A program made the translations under genes and the position numbers. A stretch of 64,000 nt of DNA. Origin: Alphaproteobacteria bacterium (GTDB lineage: Bacteria; Pseudomonadota; Alphaproteobacteria; Bin95). Below are positions 35,280 to 45,858 of this stretch, piece by piece; the first letter of the stretch is position 1; the number at the start of each line of letters is the position of its first letter. Where the stretch lies: contig JAJEIH010000014.1 in NCBI GenBank assembly GCA_022827685.1, positions 67,801 to 131,800 on the forward strand, given 5' to 3'. The notes beneath the pieces were generated by a model. The model did not search any database, had not been told where the DNA came from, and saw only the letters and a program-made list of their open reading frames with translations.

Positions 35280-36121
35280 GCGCCTTCACGGTCGCCTGTC
35301 TTCAGAACACGGCGGAACGGGACACGGAGCCGACGCTCACCGCGCTCGGCGACATGGTCCGCCGCGCGCGCGACATGGGCGCGGACCTGATTACCGCGCC
35401 GGAAGTCTGCTCCTATCTGGAGCCGCGCCGGCGCCTGGTGCTGGAAAAGGCGGAACCGCAGGACAGCCACCGGGGGCTTGCCGCGTTCCGGGAATGGGCC
35501 CGGGAGACGGGCGCCTGGCTGCTGGCGGGCTCGATGGTCACGCGCACCGAAGAGGAGCGGCTCGCAAACCGGTCATACCTGATCGACCCCGCCGGCGAAG
35601 TGGCAGCCACCTACGACAAGATCCACATGTTCGACGTGGATATCGGCGAGGGCGACCGCTACCGGGAAAGCCGGACATACAGGCCGGGGGAAAGCGCGGT
35701 GACCGTCGCCACGCCGCTGGCCGTACTGGGCCTCACGATCTGCTATGACATGCGCTTCCCGGCGCTTTACCGGGCGCTGGCGCAGGCCGGGGCGGAGGTG
35801 ATTACCGTGCCCTCGGCGTTCACGGTGCCCACCGGCCGGGCCCACTGGCATGTGCTGCTGCGCTCCCGCGCCATCGAGACCGGCTGCTTCATCGTGGCGC
35901 CGGCGCAGGTCGGCGAGCACGCCGAGGGCCGGCGCACCTTCGGCCATTCGCTGATCGTCGCGCCTTGGGGCGAGGTGCTGGCGGACGGCGGCGAGGAGCC
36001 CGGTATCGTGACTGCGGAAATCGACACGGCGCGCGTCGCGGAGGCCCGGGCCCGCGTGCCCTCCCTTTCCGGCGACCGCCCCTTCGACCTGCCACCGGCC
36101 TGGAGCGCGGCGGCGGAGTAG
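35276..36121 (+). CDS. Carbon-nitrogen hydrolase (nitrilase superfamily, Nit2-like)
   Basis: A 281-residue amidase with the complete catalytic triad: E43 (TAPEVCS), K115 (YDKIHMFD) and C156 (ICYDMRFP). The form CYDMRFP and the DKIHMFDVDI stretch are typical of Nit1/Nit2-type omega-amidases that act on deaminated glutathione or 2-oxo-acid amides. The link with grxC (ATGA overlap) fits glutathione-related repair. The exact substrate is inferred, not shown. Confidence 0.87.
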   Translation: MSAFTVACLQNTAERDTEPTLTALGDMVRRARDMGADLITAPEVCSYLEPRRRLVLEKAEPQDSHRGLAAFREWARETGAWLLAGSMVTRTEEERLANRSYLIDPAGEVAATYDKIHMFDVDIGEGDRYRESRTYRPGESAVTVATPLAVLGLTICYDMRFPALYRALAQAGAEVITVPSAFTVPTGRAHWHVLLRSRAIETGCFIVAPAQVGEHAEGRRTFGHSLIVAPWGEVLADGGEEPGIVTAEIDTARVAEARARVPSLSGDRPFDLPPAWSAAAE

Positions 36122-36171
36122 TTGCGGGCGGCGCATGACGCCCTTTTCCCGAAGTCTGGAGGCCTTCCCCC

Positions 36172-37212
36172 ATGAAGCTCGGTCTGTCGATCGGTTATTC
36201 CGGCGCCCGGCTCGATTTCCCGACGGAGTTGGTGAAGCTCGCCGACAGGATCGGCTATGACACGGTGTGGACGGCCGAGTCATACGGCACCGACGCCATG
36301 ACGCCGCTCGCCTATCTGGCGGCCGTCACGGAGCGGATCAAGCTCGGCACCGGCATCATCCAGCTTGCCGCGCGCACGGCGGCCAATGCGGCGATGCAGG
36401 CGCAGACGATCGACGCGCTGGCGGGCGGCGGGCGGATGATCGTCGGCATCGGCGTTTCCGGCCCGCAGATCGTCGAGGGCTGGTACGGGGAGCCCTGGGG
36501 GCGGCCCTACTGGCGGATCAAGGACTATGTCGCGATCATGCGGAAGATCTTCGCGCGCGAGGAGCCGGTGACCCATGAGGGCCGCGAAATCTCCTTGCCT
36601 TATTCGGGCGAGGGCTCCGCGGACATGGGCAAGGCGCTCAGGATGATCCTGCATCCCAATCCGGACATCCCGATCTATCTCGGCACCGGAGCCGAGTCGA
36701 CGGTGCGCCTGACGGGCGAGATCGCCGACGGCTGGCTGCCGCTCGGCTTCGTGCCCGGCTCGCTCGACGAATACCGGCCCTGGCTGGAGCAGGGCTTCGC
36801 GCGCGCCGGCAACGGCAAGGGCTTCCACAATTTCGAGATCGTCGCCTCGCCGCATGTCATCCTGGGCAACGACGTGAAGGCCGGCCTGGCGGAACTCAAG
36901 CCGCGCGAGGCGCTCTATGTCGGCGGCATGGGGCACCGGGACAAGAACTTCCACAACCAGATGATGTGCCGCCGGGGTTTCGCCGACGCGGCCGAGCGCA
37001 TCCAGGAACTCTACCTCGACGGCCGCAAGGAGGAGGCGGCCGCGGCCGTGCCGGACGAGTGGGTGGACATGAAGGCGCTCATCGGCCCGGCGGCGCGCAT
37101 CAAGCAGCGCTTCCGCGCCTGGGCCGACAGCGGCGCCACCGCCATCACCGTGCGCACCCGCAACGAGGAGGCCGTCCGCGTCGTGGCCGACGCCGCCCGG
37201 CTGAACCGGTAG
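36172..37212 (+). CDS. LLM-class F420-dependent oxidoreductase
   Basis: A 346-residue luciferase-like TIM barrel. It starts LGLSIGYSGARLDF, then DTVWTAESYGTDAMTPLAYLAA, IKLGTGIIQLAARTAANAAMQA and VGIGVSGPQIVEGWYGEPWG, the pattern of F420-dependent reductases related to methylenetetrahydromethanopterin reductase. It stands alone after the nitrilase gene with a 50-base gap. Use of F420 rather than FMN cannot be proved from sequence alone. Paralogous in fold to 15230-16252, but from a different branch. Confidence 0.8.
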   Translation: MKLGLSIGYSGARLDFPTELVKLADRIGYDTVWTAESYGTDAMTPLAYLAAVTERIKLGTGIIQLAARTAANAAMQAQTIDALAGGGRMIVGIGVSGPQIVEGWYGEPWGRPYWRIKDYVAIMRKIFAREEPVTHEGREISLPYSGEGSADMGKALRMILHPNPDIPIYLGTGAESTVRLTGEIADGWLPLGFVPGSLDEYRPWLEQGFARAGNGKGFHNFEIVASPHVILGNDVKAGLAELKPREALYVGGMGHRDKNFHNQMMCRRGFADAAERIQELYLDGRKEEAAAAVPDEWVDMKALIGPAARIKQRFRAWADSGATAITVRTRNEEAVRVVADAARLNR

Positions 37213-37236
37213 GGAGGTCCGGCTGTCCGCCGCGCT

Positions 37237-37692
37237 TCAGTCCCGCGCCTTCATCAGGCGCTGCTTGTCGCGCTTCCAGTCGCGTTCCTTGATGGCGTGG
37301 CGCTTGTCCACCTTGCGCTTGCCCCGGGCGAGGCCGAGTTCCAGCTTGGCGCGCCCGCGCTCGTTGAAATAGAGCCTGAGCGGCACGAGCGTCGCGCCCT
37401 CGCGCCGGACGGCGCCGGCCAGCCGGTCGATCTGGCGCTTGTGCAGCAGGAGCTTGCGGGGGCGTTTCGCCGTGTGGCCGAAATGGCGGGCCGGCTTGTA
37501 TTCCGGGATATGGGCGTTGACGAGGAAGACCTCGCCCGACCGCTCGACCGCATAGGCCTCGACGATGGAGCCGCGCCCCTCGCGCAACGACTTCACCTCG
37601 CTGCCGGAAAGCTGCATCCCGGCCTCGAGCACGTCCTCGATGAAGTAGTCGTGCCGCGCCCGGCGGTTCTGGGCGACCAGCCGGACGGGCAT
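37237..37692 (-). CDS. smpB: SsrA-binding protein SmpB
   Basis: A 151-residue OB-fold protein that binds tmRNA for trans-translation rescue of stalled ribosomes. Hallmarks are the [22 protein letters not shown]-type opening, [33 protein letters not shown] and the basic C-terminal tail ending [14 protein letters not shown]. It is 9 bases downstream of dapA on the same strand, a common alphaproteobacterial order. No ssrA gene was seen in the window. Confidence 0.97.
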   Translation of the reverse strand: MPVRLVAQNRRARHDYFIEDVLEAGMQLSGSEVKSLREGRGSIVEAYAVERSGEVFLVNAHIPEYKPARHFGHTAKRPRKLLLHKRQIDRLAGAVRREGATLVPLRLYFNERGRAKLELGLARGKRKVDKRHAIKERDWKRDKQRLMKARD

Positions 37693-37701
37693 CGGGTGAG
37701 G

Positions 37702-38577
37702 CTAGCCGATCAGTTCCAGGCCCGTCATGGCGCTGCGCACCTGGGCCTGCGTCGCCGGCGCGGCGGGCGTGAGCGGCAGGCGCGTGTCCGGCGCGCAATG
37801 CCCGAGCAGATGCGCGCCGTATTTGGCGCCCGCCGGGCTCGGCTGGAAGAACATCGCCTTGTGCAGCGGCATCAGGCGCTCGTTGATCTGCATCGCCGTT
37901 TCCAGCGCGCCCTGCTGCCAGGCGTCGTGCATCATCGAGCAGAGCTTCGGCGCGACATTGGCGCTGACCGAAATGCAGCCGACGCCGCCCTGGATCAGGA
38001 AGGGGAGCGCCGTGCCGTCCTCGCCGGAGAGCTGGCAGAAGTCCGGTCCGGCGGCGATGCGCGTCTCGAGCGGGCGCTGGAGGTCGGTGGTCGCGTCCTT
38101 GACGCCCACGACATTCGGCAGCTTCGCGAGTTCCGCCATGGTCTCGACGGTCATGTCCACCACGGAGCGCGGCGGGATGTTGTAGATGATCATCGGGATC
38201 TCGACGGCGTCGTTGATCGCCTTGAAATGCTCGTAGAGGCCGTCCTGGTTCGGCTTGTTGTAGTAGGGCGTCACCACGAGGATGCCGTCGGCGCCGGCCT
38301 GCTTGGCGTGCTCGGCGAGGTCGATGGCCTCCGCCGTCGAGTTGGAGCCCGCGCCCGCGACCACCGGCACGCGGCCCGCCGCCGCCTCGATGCAGAGTTC
38401 GGTCACGCGCTTGTGCTCGTCATGGCTCAGGGTCGGCGATTCGCCCGTCGTGCCGCAGGGCACCAGCCCGTGCGTGCCTTCGGCGATCTGCCATTCGACG
38501 AAGTCCTGAAACGCCTTCTCGTCCACCCCTCCGTTGCGGAACGGGGTAATCAACGCCACCAGCGACCCCTTGAACAT
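37702..38577 (-). CDS. dapA: 4-hydroxy-tetrahydrodipicolinate synthase
   Basis: A 291-residue lysine/diaminopimelate pathway enzyme that condenses pyruvate with aspartate semialdehyde. The Schiff-base lysine is K160 (VVGVKDATTD). T44-T45 are in GTTGESPTL, and Y132 in IYNIPPRS. The ATG at 38577 has AGGAGG at an 8-base spacing; an earlier in-frame ATG at 38619 lacks one. Cytoplasmic tetramer in the family. Followed by smpB. Confidence 0.97.
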   Translation of the reverse strand: MFKGSLVALITPFRNGGVDEKAFQDFVEWQIAEGTHGLVPCGTTGESPTLSHDEHKRVTELCIEAAAGRVPVVAGAGSNSTAEAIDLAEHAKQAGADGILVVTPYYNKPNQDGLYEHFKAINDAVEIPMIIYNIPPRSVVDMTVETMAELAKLPNVVGVKDATTDLQRPLETRIAAGPDFCQLSGEDGTALPFLIQGGVGCISVSANVAPKLCSMMHDAWQQGALETAMQINERLMPLHKAMFFQPSPAGAKYGAHLLGHCAPDTRLPLTPAAPATQAQVRSAMTGLELIG

Positions 38578-38678
38578 GGCCGGACCTCCTCTGCTTGCCT
38601 CGGCGAAACATAGTTTCACCCCCGGCGCGCGGCAAGCTAGTCTGGCGCCGGACAGGCCGCAACGGGAAGCCGCAACGC

Positions 38679-39368
38679 ATGCTGGGCGAGAACAACCTCC
38701 ACGACATCCGCGCCTGCGTCTTCGACGCCTACGGCACGCTGTTCGATTTCAACGCCCCGCTGGCCGCAAGGCGGGCGCGGATCGGGCCGGCGGCCGACCG
38801 GCTTTCCGCCCTCTGGCGGCAGAAGCAGATCGACTACACCTGGCTGCGCTCGCTGATGGGCAAATATGCGGATTTCTGGCAGGTCACGGGCGAGGCGCTC
38901 GACTATGCCCTGGCGGCCTGCGAGGTGGACGACCCGGCGCTCCGGGCCGAGCTGATGCAGCTCTATCTCGCGCTTGACGCCTTCCCGGACGCCCGGCCCT
39001 GCCTGGAGGCGCTGAAGGGCCGGCGGATGCGCACGGCGGTCCTCTCCAACGGCACGTCCACCATGCTGACGGCGGCGGTCAACGCCAACACGCTGACGCC
39101 CCTGCTGGACCGCGTCCTTTCCGTGGACGCCTGCGGCGTGTTCAAGCCGCACCCGTCCGTTTACCAGCTTGCGGTGGACGAGCTGGACGCGCAACCGGCC
39201 CAGGTCTGCTTCGTTTCGGCCAATGGGTGGGACGCCGCCGGGGCGGCCGCCTTCGGCTTCCGGGCCGTGTGGATCAACCGCGCGGGCGCGCCGGTCGAGA
39301 CGCTGCCCTTCCAGCCCGTGGCGGAAATCCGGGGGCTCGACGAGCTGGCGGGCCTGCTGCCGTCCTGA
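38679..39368 (+). CDS. Haloacid dehalogenase, type II (HAD superfamily)
   Basis: A 229-residue HAD hydrolase of the L-2-haloacid dehalogenase subgroup. The nucleophile D16 is in VFDAYGTLFD. The motif II pair S123-N124 is in VLSNGTS, K156 in FKPHPSVY, and SANGWDAAGAAAFG (180-193) replaces the usual phosphatase acidic motif, as expected for dehalogenases. It may hydrolyse 2-haloalkanoic acids, though many genomic members act on other substrates. The SDR gene follows after 41 bases. Confidence 0.85.
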   Translation: MLGENNLHDIRACVFDAYGTLFDFNAPLAARRARIGPAADRLSALWRQKQIDYTWLRSLMGKYADFWQVTGEALDYALAACEVDDPALRAELMQLYLALDAFPDARPCLEALKGRRMRTAVLSNGTSTMLTAAVNANTLTPLLDRVLSVDACGVFKPHPSVYQLAVDELDAQPAQVCFVSANGWDAAGAAAFGFRAVWINRAGAPVETLPFQPVAEIRGLDELAGLLPS

Positions 39369-39409
39369 GCGGCGGCGCACCGCATTCCCTTCTGAAGGAG
39401 CAAGGACGA

Positions 39410-40204
39410 ATGAACCGTGTGGACGGAAAGGTTGCGCTGGTAACGGGCGCGGGACGCGGCATCGGGGCCGGAATCGCGCGGCGTCTGGCGGAGGCGGGAG
39501 CGAAGGTCGTCGTCTCCGACCTCATCGAGGAGAACGGCCACCGGACGGTGGAGGAAATCGGGGCCGCGGGCGGCGAGGCGCATTTCATCGCCCAGGACGT
39601 GACCGACGAAGCCGGCTGGGAGAGCGTGGTCGCCGAAGCCGAAAGGCGTTTCGGCGCGCTGAACATCCTCGTCAACAATGCCGGCGTTTACAGCTACGCG
39701 AAACTTGAGGAGATGTCCGTCGGGGACTATCGCCGGCTGATGGATGTGAACGTCATGGGCGTCTTTCTCGGCATCAAATACGCCTTCCGCTCGATGAAGA
39801 ACACGCCCGCCGGCGCGGACGCCGCCAGCATCGTCAACATCTCTTCGGTCGCGGGCCTCGTCGGCTCGCCGCTTTCGGCGATCTACAGCGCCTCCAAGGG
39901 CGCGGTCCGCCTGCTGACCAAGTCGGCCGCGCTCGAGGCCGCGCAGCTCGGCTACAACATCCGGGTGAACTCCGTGCATCCGGGCCTGATCGAAACCGAC
40001 ATGGCGGACCAGGTGCTGGACCGCTGGATCAGCACCGGCATGTCGGACAATGCCGCGCGCCAGTTCGTCATGGACCAGCACCCGATCAAGCGCCTCGGCG
40101 ACCCGGTGGACATCGCGGCAGGCGTCCTCTTCCTCGCCTCGGCGGACAGCGCCTTCATGACCGGCGCGGAGCTCGTGATAGACGGCGGCTGGACCGCGCG
40201 TTAG
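39410..40204 (+). CDS. Short-chain dehydrogenase/reductase (3-beta/3-alpha-hydroxysteroid or cyclohexanol-type)
   Basis: A 264-residue classical SDR: TGAGRGIG at 12-19, NNAG at 89-92, S146, Y159 and K163. The C-terminal half (HPGLIETDM, ADSAFMTGAELVIDGGWTAR) is typical of SDRs on cyclic or hydroxysteroid alcohols, but this does not fix the substrate. GAAGGAG precedes the ATG. Same strand as the dehalogenase gene, so possibly co-transcribed. Confidence 0.85.
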   Translation: MNRVDGKVALVTGAGRGIGAGIARRLAEAGAKVVVSDLIEENGHRTVEEIGAAGGEAHFIAQDVTDEAGWESVVAEAERRFGALNILVNNAGVYSYAKLEEMSVGDYRRLMDVNVMGVFLGIKYAFRSMKNTPAGADAASIVNISSVAGLVGSPLSAIYSASKGAVRLLTKSAALEAAQLGYNIRVNSVHPGLIETDMADQVLDRWISTGMSDNAARQFVMDQHPIKRLGDPVDIAAGVLFLASADSAFMTGAELVIDGGWTAR

Positions 40205-40214
40205 CGCTCGGGCC

Positions 40215-41198
40215 TCACGCCGCCAGGCGGTCGGGCGGCGCCGCGAGGTTTGCGGCTGCGGCGAGCACCTCGGCGCCCGCGCCCGGCAGGTGCGCGTTCT
40301 CCGCCAGGTGGCGGCGGAAGGCGCGGGCGCCGGGGCAGCCCTGGAACAGCCCGTGGACATGCCGCGCGAGCGCGTGCAGGCGGACGCCCTCCGCCGCCAG
40401 CCGTTCCGCATAGGGCAGCAGGGCTTCCACCGCCTCCTGCCGCGCCAGCAGCGGGTTCTCCGCCCCGAACAGGCGGCGGTCCGCATCGGCGAGCAGCCAG
40501 GGGTCGGAATAGGCGGCGCGGCCCAGCATGACGCCATCGACTGCGCCGGCCGCCAGCAGCGCCTCGGCCTCGCCGAGATCGGCAATGCCCCCATTGATCA
40601 CGATGCAGAGGTCCGGGCGCTCGGCCTTCAGGCGGAACACCAGTTCGTAACGCAGCGGCGGCACTTCCCGGTTCTGCTTCGGGCTGAGCCCCTTCAGCCA
40701 CGCCTTGCGCGCATGGACGATGAAGACGGTGACGCCGGAAAGCGCATGGACCGTTTCGACGAACCGTTTGAGCGCCCCGTCGTCCTGGTCGTCGATGCCC
40801 ACCCGGCACTTGACCGTTACCGGGACCGGGACCGCCTCGCGCATGGCGGCGAGGCAGCGGCCGACAAGCTCCGGCTCTGCCATCAGGCCCGCGCCGAAGC
40901 GGCCCTTCTTCACCCGGTCGCTGGGGCAGCCGCAATTGAGGTTGATCTCGTCATAGCCCAGCCGCTCGCCGATGCGCGCCGCCTGCGCCAGCGCGGCCGG
41001 CTCGCTCCCGCCCAGTTGCAGCGCGACGGGATGCTCGGCCGGGTCGAACCCCAGCAGCCGGTCCCGGTCGCCGTGAATGACGGCCCCGGCCGTCAGCATC
41101 TCCGTGTAGAGGCGCGCGCGCCGCGAGAGCAGCCGGTGGAAGAAGCGGCAGTGCCGGTCCGTCCGGTCCATCATCGGCGCGACGCACAGGCGGTGCAT
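40215..41198 (-). CDS. dusA: tRNA-dihydrouridine(20/20a) synthase DusA
   Basis: A 327-residue FMN enzyme that reduces uridines in the tRNA D-loop. Visible are VAPMMDRTDRHCRFF at 7-21 and INLNCGCPSDRV, with C91 as the catalytic cysteine. KGRFGAGLM, KCRVGIDD, IVHARKAWLKGLSPKQNR and INGGI follow. The short MHRLCVAPMM start and HARKAWLKGLSP are DusA rather than DusB/C features. It is 5 bases after the PanE-like gene on the same strand and converges with the SDR gene. Confidence 0.95.
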   Translation of the reverse strand: MHRLCVAPMMDRTDRHCRFFHRLLSRRARLYTEMLTAGAVIHGDRDRLLGFDPAEHPVALQLGGSEPAALAQAARIGERLGYDEINLNCGCPSDRVKKGRFGAGLMAEPELVGRCLAAMREAVPVPVTVKCRVGIDDQDDGALKRFVETVHALSGVTVFIVHARKAWLKGLSPKQNREVPPLRYELVFRLKAERPDLCIVINGGIADLGEAEALLAAGAVDGVMLGRAAYSDPWLLADADRRLFGAENPLLARQEAVEALLPYAERLAAEGVRLHALARHVHGLFQGCPGARAFRRHLAENAHLPGAGAEVLAAAANLAAPPDRLAA

Positions 41199-41203
41199 GG
41201 CTG

Positions 41204-43422
<2,219 letters not shown>

Positions 43423-43540
43423 TCACCGATTTCACAACGGGCGCGGACCGGCCGCCCGGCGTGTGCGGCGAGCATTGACCTTATTCGGCTCCGAACTGGC
43501 GGTCAACGGGTTTGTTCATAAAATTTTGAAATATTTCTTA

Positions 43541-43990
43541 GAAAATCCTTGAAGCTTGTTGGTTGATTGCTATATGGAGCAGGGCAGGAAGCGGCATCCG
43601 CGGACCGCTTCCCACTCGTGCCGGCCCGGTGCGGAACGACCCCGATTCAGCCGACAGGCGAAGTGCGTCTTGTGCTTGCCTCGCGCGCGGGCAATCAGGC
43701 GCGCGAGCCGCGCCGCCGCGAAACGCGCGCTGGCGCGCGCACAGGCGCCCGCGCAGGATACGCGCGAATCAGGGTCCCGCCGGTCCGGGAAGCCGGGCGG
43801 CCGGAAGAACGGAACGAAGACGGATCGGGAGGACAAACCCATGCCGAACACGCAAGACGGGGGGACAGGATGGAATATCCAGGATGCTGTCCAGGACGGC
43901 GGCCCGTATGCCCGAACGGGCTGCCGGACATACGCCATGCGCATGCAGATCATGACATCGCATGACGGAACATGACATTTCATGACACTT
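43541..43990 (+). repeat. Two-copy intergenic element, copy 1 (promoter, hairpin, GC-rich core, iterons)
   Basis: This fills most of the gap between aatA and the MetE-like gene. In order on +: a promoter-like pair TTGAAG (43549) and TATATG (43571); a perfect 8-bp hairpin GGAAGCGG/CCGCTTCC (43587-43612) with loop CATCCGCGGA; a GC-rich core at 43681-43829 that contains CCGG-GAAG-CCGG hairpins; GCATGCAGA; then four CATGAC units at exactly 10-base steps (43951, 43961, 43971, 43981). The same order of parts occurs on the minus strand at 56440-55621. Reading frames exist in several phases, but no ribosome site or codon bias singles one out. Confidence 0.75.
43549..43576 (+). promoter_or_regulatory. 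Promoter-like pair at the head of element copy 1
   Basis: TTGAAG (43549-43554), 16-base spacer, TATATG (43571-43576), at the end of an AT-rich run that begins near 43510. The equivalent position in copy 2 also carries TTGACC and TATTAT on the minus strand, so the pair is preserved although the surrounding bases differ. It would start an RNA at about 43583 running through the element toward the MetE-like gene. Confidence 0.5.
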
Positions 43991-44035
43991 GCAGTGGAGT
44001 GGGCTCGTTGCGGGGTTCGAAAAGGAGGAAGCGGA

Positions 44036-45076
44036 ATGGATTTGCCGACAATGGGTGTGGGGTCCTACGCGGCGCCGGGCTGGCTGTTCCTGTTCCGGGA
44101 GGCCATGCGCGCGGGCCGGACCGGCGCCGAGGACGTCGAGGAAGCCTTTGACGACGCCACCCGCATCGCGATTGCCGACCAGATCGAAGCGGGCGTGGAC
44201 ATTCTGTCCGACGGCGAACTCCGCCGGAGTCGGTTCGTCTATGAGATGTATGACCGGCTGACCGGGATCGAGCGGGTTCCCGCCGGCCGGCGGCTCGGCG
44301 TGCCGGGCTATGACCGCGCGCCCCATTTCACCGCCAGGGAACGGTTGGCGGCGCCCGACGGACTCGGCATCGCGGCCGAATTCCGCCGCCTCAGGGAGCT
44401 GGCGCCGGGCAGGCGGCTCAAGGTTGCGTTTCCCGGTCCGCTTACCTTCATGCCGAAGATCGCGCCCGAAGGCCCCTATGGCGGCGACGCGGCGGCGCTA
44501 CTCGACGACATTGCCGGCATTGTGAGGGATGAACTCGACAGGCTCGCCGGCGAAGACGCGGAGCTCGTCCAGATCGACGAGCCGGGTTTTACCGACCTCT
44601 CGCACGGCCTGGACAGCAGGGCCTGCGCCGAAGCGATAAACACCGCCATCGCCGGCCATGCGGACCGTGTCGCGGTTCATGTCTGCTTCGGCAACAATGC
44701 GTCCCGCCCCTATTCGCCGCGCGGTTTCGCCCGCCTGCTGCCGGGCATGGCCATGCTGGACTGCTCGATGCTGGTGCTGGAATTCGCCAACCGGGAAATG
44801 GCGGACCTCGACACATTGCCGGCTTTGGCCGAGCGCTTCCGGATCGCGGCCGGCGTGATCGATGTGAAGTCGTTCCACATTGAAACGCCCGGGGAAGTGG
44901 CCGCGCGGCTCGAGAGGGTGCTGGAGGCGGTGCCGCGGGATCGCCTCTGGGTTACGGCCGATTGCGGCTTCTCGGCGCTGCCCCGCTGGCTGGCGCGGGA
45001 AAAGCTGCGTGCGATGGTCGCAGGAACCCGCCTCCTGCGGGGCGAAGTCGCGGATCAGGCCCAGCCGGAGAGATAG
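44036..45076 (+). CDS. MetE-type cobalamin-independent methyltransferase domain protein
   Basis: A 346-residue protein corresponding to the C-terminal (catalytic) barrel of cobalamin-independent methionine synthase, without the N-terminal half of full MetE. The zinc ligands are visible as H215-x-C217 (VAVHVCFGN) and C310 (VTADCGFS). QIDEP is at 179-183 and the substrate loop SDGELRRSRF at 58-67. Such short forms may methylate homocysteine from a non-folate donor or act on other thiols. AAAAGGAGG precedes the ATG at 44036. It lies 46 bases after the iterons of the upstream element. Confidence 0.8.
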   Translation: MDLPTMGVGSYAAPGWLFLFREAMRAGRTGAEDVEEAFDDATRIAIADQIEAGVDILSDGELRRSRFVYEMYDRLTGIERVPAGRRLGVPGYDRAPHFTARERLAAPDGLGIAAEFRRLRELAPGRRLKVAFPGPLTFMPKIAPEGPYGGDAAALLDDIAGIVRDELDRLAGEDAELVQIDEPGFTDLSHGLDSRACAEAINTAIAGHADRVAVHVCFGNNASRPYSPRGFARLLPGMAMLDCSMLVLEFANREMADLDTLPALAERFRIAAGVIDVKSFHIETPGEVAARLERVLEAVPRDRLWVTADCGFSALPRWLAREKLRAMVAGTRLLRGEVADQAQPER

Positions 45077-45828
45077 ATGACCTGGAACGTCGCCGTCTGC
45101 CGGGCGGTGTATTGCGAGGCGAGTTCGGCGAACAGCGCGCGGCGCGCGAAATGGCGGGGCCGCGCCGCCAGCGCATTGGTCTCGCCCATCGCGCGGAGGT
45201 CGGCCATCAGCTTGAAGGGCGACTCGTAAGTGACCCGGATGGTGTCCAGATCGGCGACCGGCAGCTCGAATCCGGCGCGCTGCAGCAGCCCGGCGGCGTC
45301 GCGCAGGTCCGCGAAAGGGGAAACCCGGGGCGCCGCGCCGCCGGACGCAGCGGCGTCGGCGGCGAGCAGGCCCTGGCGCAGCTCGGTCAGCGTTTCGCCG
45401 CCGAAAAGGCTTGCGAGGAAGAGGCCGCCGGGCCTGAGCGCGCGCTTTATCTGGGCGAGCGCGCCCGGAAGGTCCTGGGTCCAGTGCAGGGCGAGATTGC
45501 TTGCAATCAGGTGGAAGCTCCCGGCCGCGAAGGGCAGGTTGTCTTCCTCGCCGACGGCGCCGACGCCGCCCCCGGCGCGGCAAAGCGCCTCCGAGGCCTC
45601 CAGGCGGATGAGGGTCTCGATGCCGCCGCGCCCGCGCAGCGCGCGCGCCAGCACCCCGTCGCGCGCGCCGATATCGAGCGCGAGCGGGAAGCTGACGGTC
45701 ACATCGTCGAGGCGGTCAGCCAGCCGCTCCGCCACCTCGCGAAACAGGAAATCCGCGCCGGGGGGCGCAGCGGCGGCGCGGTCGCGGTGGCGGCGAAGGG
45801 CGCCCCGGTCGAAGAGTTGCGGTATCAT
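45055..45828 (-). CDS. SAM-dependent methyltransferase-fold protein (BioC/NDUFAF5-like)
   Basis: A 257-residue class I methyltransferase-fold protein. The SAM-binding strand reads ALDIGARDG, then EEDNLPFAAGSFHLIASNLALHWTQDLPGAL and ALRPGGLFLASLFGG. The opening MIPQLFDRGALRRHRDRAA and LHWTQDLPG are typical of the mitochondrial NDUFAF5 / bacterial BioC-like group; NDUFAF5 itself is an arginine hydroxylase for complex I. The start at 45828 is divergent from the rhodanese gene, 30 bases away. Its 3' end overlaps the MetE-like gene by 22 bases. Confidence 0.8.
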   Translation of the reverse strand: MIPQLFDRGALRRHRDRAAAAPPGADFLFREVAERLADRLDDVTVSFPLALDIGARDGVLARALRGRGGIETLIRLEASEALCRAGGGVGAVGEEDNLPFAAGSFHLIASNLALHWTQDLPGALAQIKRALRPGGLFLASLFGGETLTELRQGLLAADAAASGGAAPRVSPFADLRDAAGLLQRAGFELPVADLDTIRVTYESPFKLMADLRAMGETNALAARPRHFARRALFAELASQYTARQTATFQVIYLSGWA

Positions 45829-45858
45829 CGAAGCCCCGCTGCGCCGGAAGGAAGCCCC

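Noticed and set aside
43556-43983. Open frames of 130-139 codons in three phases of element copy 1, with partial counterparts in copy 2
   Set aside because: Similarity appears in several frames and on both strands at once, as expected from nucleotide conservation. No ribosome site or single favoured frame was found, so a protein was not called, although it is not excluded.
43951-43990. CRISPR-like array
   Set aside because: The unit is only 10 bases with 4-base spacers and no cas genes are nearby.
43541-44035. SAM riboswitch ahead of the MetE-like gene
   Set aside because: I could not find the conserved core of SAM-I, SAM-II or SAH elements, and copy 2 of the element lies away from any methionine gene.
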